Virus record (IMG/VR): IMGVR_UViG_3300021963_000418
Location: 1-32,731 of that record
DNA: 32,731 nt
From: a virus
Strand: one strand, 5' to 3'
The translations under genes were made by a program, and so were the position numbers. Below the pieces are notes generated by a model that saw nothing but the letters and a program-made list of their open reading frames with translations, did not search any database and was not told the DNA's origin. Below are positions 30,676 to 32,731 of this stretch, piece after piece. How positions within the stretch are numbered: position 1 is the stretch's first letter; each line of letters opens with the position of its first letter.

Positions 30676-32731
30676 ATGGCTGCTATCATAGAACCTACTG
30701 GGTTAGCGTATTACGCAGACGTAAACCCGCCGCCAGCAGGCGTGGTAATTCCACCTGGATATCGAGCTGCATCATCGTTGGAAGTTGGCGACGAATCAGT
30801 CAGCGGTGTAAAAACAATTGTGGCCAGCGACGGAAACAACATGTGGGTAGTACCTGCATCGACACCTGCAACTCCTACTCTTCCAACAGTCACAACTACT
30901 AATACTAATACAACAAAAGTAACAAACACAGATGGGGCGCCTGTACAAGAAATTGTAGTCACCGCAAAAAGACCAAAACGGTCTGTGGTAGTGCCTAACC
31001 CGTTACACAAGTATGCTAGTTATACATATTCGTGGTCCCTGTGGTGGCTCGACCCAATGGATTACAGTACCTTATCCGGATTAGATTCGGTGGTTGCGGC
31101 AGCAGATTGGAGCCCAACAGTTGGTAAAAGTTTTGTTGTAGCCGAAGATGGCGGTCGATTTGTCGATCAACGATTGCCTACTAGTCGTGGATACAATTAT
31201 CATATTAACGGGGTTAATTTTAACACAACCATAGCACCCAACCGTCAAAGTTTGAATACCAATATGTTGACAGGTAGTATGGTTATTCGTGAACCATATG
31301 GCGTTACATTACTTGAAGTACTGGCCATGCAGGCATTTTTATCTAAACCACTTAATCAATCTGCAGCAAACTACACTGATCACCCGTATATGTTGCAATT
31401 AGATTTCGTTGGCTATGATGATGACGGCAAAGCTATACCTGAAGGTGATACTGCAATATTTAGAAAACGTTTTCCTATTAAAATTTCTAATATAAAATTA
31501 GAAGTTACCACAGCAGGCACAGAATATCGCCTGACATTTTTTCCTTCTAATCATGTTGCATTACACGAGCAACATGCTAATATTCCCAAAGCTATGCCGG
31601 TGTCAGGATCTACTGTGGGAGAAGTATTCAGAGATTTGTCTAAGCAATTGCAACAGCACTGGGCAGAACAAGTAACATTTGGTCTTCAAGGATATTCAGA
31701 CGGAATAAGTTTTGAATTTGATCCAAGTATTTCACAGAGTAAAATTGTTTATCCCAAAGATGAATCGATTGCAGGCGCAAACTCCGACGGAGTTACATTG
31801 GATCTAAAAACAAAACAATTTATGATTCCAGAGGGAACTAAAATTGTTGACGTGATTAATAAAATTATGTCGCTGAGCGAGTTTATTATTAATCAATTAA
31901 AAACACAGGGTGGTCTTGCAAGCGCACATACATCAAGTTTTAATTCTTTTAAAGTTGTAGTGGGACTGCAATATGGGGCTGCAGGTAAAGCTGATCCTAA
32001 TACCATTGAATTTGCTGTACACGATCCTGTAAGAAATCAATACCCTAAAATAATAAAATTTAAGATACATCAATACACTACATTTGCTGGTAACCACCCA
32101 GCATTAGATCAAGCACCAGACAGCAAGCCTTTTACAGTTAAAGCCTACAATTACCTGTACACAGGTAAAAATATAGACATTATTAACTTTAAATTAAATT
32201 TTGATACAACATACTATTCGCAGGTATTGTCGTATAAAGCAAACTTTGCGGCTTCACAAGCCGCAGAGGATGTTGAGGTAAACGCAGCAGAGGCACGGGC
32301 AGGACTTACTTTAAATGTGGGACCAAGTTTGCTGTCGGTTAGATATCCAGCACTATCAAATATTCCAATTCTAACACCAGTTAGATACTTGCCGGTGGTT
32401 AATAATCAAGCAATCACGGCCGGGTTTGGTATTTTAGGTAATCCACAGGCTCAAAAAGCCGCAGATGTAATTACTAGTTTGTATTCTACACAAAACGGGG
32501 ATATGCTTGCTGTTGATTTAACTATTATCGGCGATCCTCACTTGATTAAACAAGATGATTGGTATTTCTCACCAGGCCCGTCATCTAAGGATTATGCAGG
32601 GATCAGCCAATCTGACTTTGCAACAAAGTACGGCTGGCTAAGAATGGACACCGGAGATTTAATAGTCTCCCTGACAGTTAATACACCAATTGACCAAGAT
32701 GCAGATGTAACTGGTAAAGGATTGATGTTAT
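30676..32731 (+). CDS. Large baseplate hub-like structural protein, C-terminally cut by window end
   Basis: Opens at ATG 30676 and reads through to the last base, giving at least 685 residues. After a Thr/Asn/Pro-rich linker (about residues 60-85) come HPYMLQLDFVGYDDDGKAI, GTEYRLTFFPSNHVAL, GEVFRDLSKQLQQHW, and near the end QNGDMLAVDLTIIGDPHLIK then DDWYFSPGPS. Such segments resemble hub proteins of contractile tails, where an IxGDP-type motif is common. Position behind gp53-like and tail-tube-cap-like genes supports a hub role. I cannot tell whether a lysozyme or spike domain follows outside the window. T4 gp5 and gp27 are the nearest functional comparisons. Confidence 0.6.
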   Translation, partial: MAAIIEPTGLAYYADVNPPPAGVVIPPGYRAASSLEVGDESVSGVKTIVASDGNNMWVVPASTPATPTLPTVTTTNTNTTKVTNTDGAPVQEIVVTAKRPKRSVVVPNPLHKYASYTYSWSLWWLDPMDYSTLSGLDSVVAAADWSPTVGKSFVVAEDGGRFVDQRLPTSRGYNYHINGVNFNTTIAPNRQSLNTNMLTGSMVIREPYGVTLLEVLAMQAFLSKPLNQSAANYTDHPYMLQLDFVGYDDDGKAIPEGDTAIFRKRFPIKISNIKLEVTTAGTEYRLTFFPSNHVALHEQHANIPKAMPVSGSTVGEVFRDLSKQLQQHWAEQVTFGLQGYSDGISFEFDPSISQSKIVYPKDESIAGANSDGVTLDLKTKQFMIPEGTKIVDVINKIMSLSEFIINQLKTQGGLASAHTSSFNSFKVVVGLQYGAAGKADPNTIEFAVHDPVRNQYPKIIKFKIHQYTTFAGNHPALDQAPDSKPFTVKAYNYLYTGKNIDIINFKLNFDTTYYSQVLSYKANFAASQAAEDVEVNAAEARAGLTLNVGPSLLSVRYPALSNIPILTPVRYLPVVNNQAITAGFGILGNPQAQKAADVITSLYSTQNGDMLAVDLTIIGDPHLIKQDDWYFSPGPSSKDYAGISQSDFATKYGWLRMDTGDLIVSLTVNTPIDQDADVTGKGLML

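Noticed and set aside
30711-31010. 99-aa minus-strand ORF opposite the hub-like gene.
   Set aside because: It is a shadow of the long coupled plus-strand gene, with low-complexity Val/Thr content and no context.

Overview
The window is part of a lytic T4-like myovirus genome of the marine cyanophage/pelagiphage kind. No bacterial housekeeping gene was seen. The evidence is a recognisable T4 head block on the minus strand (portal gp20, prohead core proteins, prohead protease gp21, scaffold gp22, major capsid gp23), the recombination nuclease pair gp46/gp47, a late sigma factor of the gp55 type, and baseplate genes of the gp26, gp48/gp54 and gp53 types. The DNA looks moderately AT-rich by eye. 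The host cannot be read from this sequence.

Layout. (1) 1-7834, minus strand: virion appendage genes. Two large fibre-like proteins (822 and 914 aa), a third running off the left edge, and four small structural proteins share a set of reused modules. (2) 7990-16710, minus strand: the head block gp23, gp22, gp21, core proteins and gp20, and upstream of these an 860-aa tape-measure-like protein carrying an M15-type peptidase domain. (3) 16779-17842, plus strand: a gp26-type baseplate hub chaperone with a zinc ribbon, followed in the -1 frame by a short ORF. A slippery heptamer at the junction suggests a programmed frameshift fusion. (4) 17843-18332: about 490 nt with no credible gene but many hairpins, lying between convergent genes. 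(5) 18333-29244, minus strand: gp55, gp47, a cassette, gp46, then more cassette. The cassette holds four different radical SAM proteins (two SPASM/twitch type, one SPASM type, one B12-binding type), a PP-loop ATPase (SGGSDS), a GIY-YIG endonuclease-like protein and an unknown small protein. It is wrapped around gp46 with overlapping or abutting stops and starts. (6) 29365-32731, plus strand: three baseplate/tail genes, the last one cut by the window edge.

Regulation. Structural genes have strong Shine-Dalgarno sequences, and many are preceded by a TAAATA-centred element that matches the core of the T4 late promoter (TATAAATA). This fits the presence of gp55. The gp55-gp47-gp46-radical SAM unit instead follows a sigma70-like promoter (perfect TTGACA), and most of its genes have little or no Shine-Dalgarno sequence and appear translationally coupled. 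The simplest reading is that the radical SAM cassette is expressed before the structural genes, together with the recombination nuclease. Its product is unknown, and it is the best candidate for an undescribed system here.
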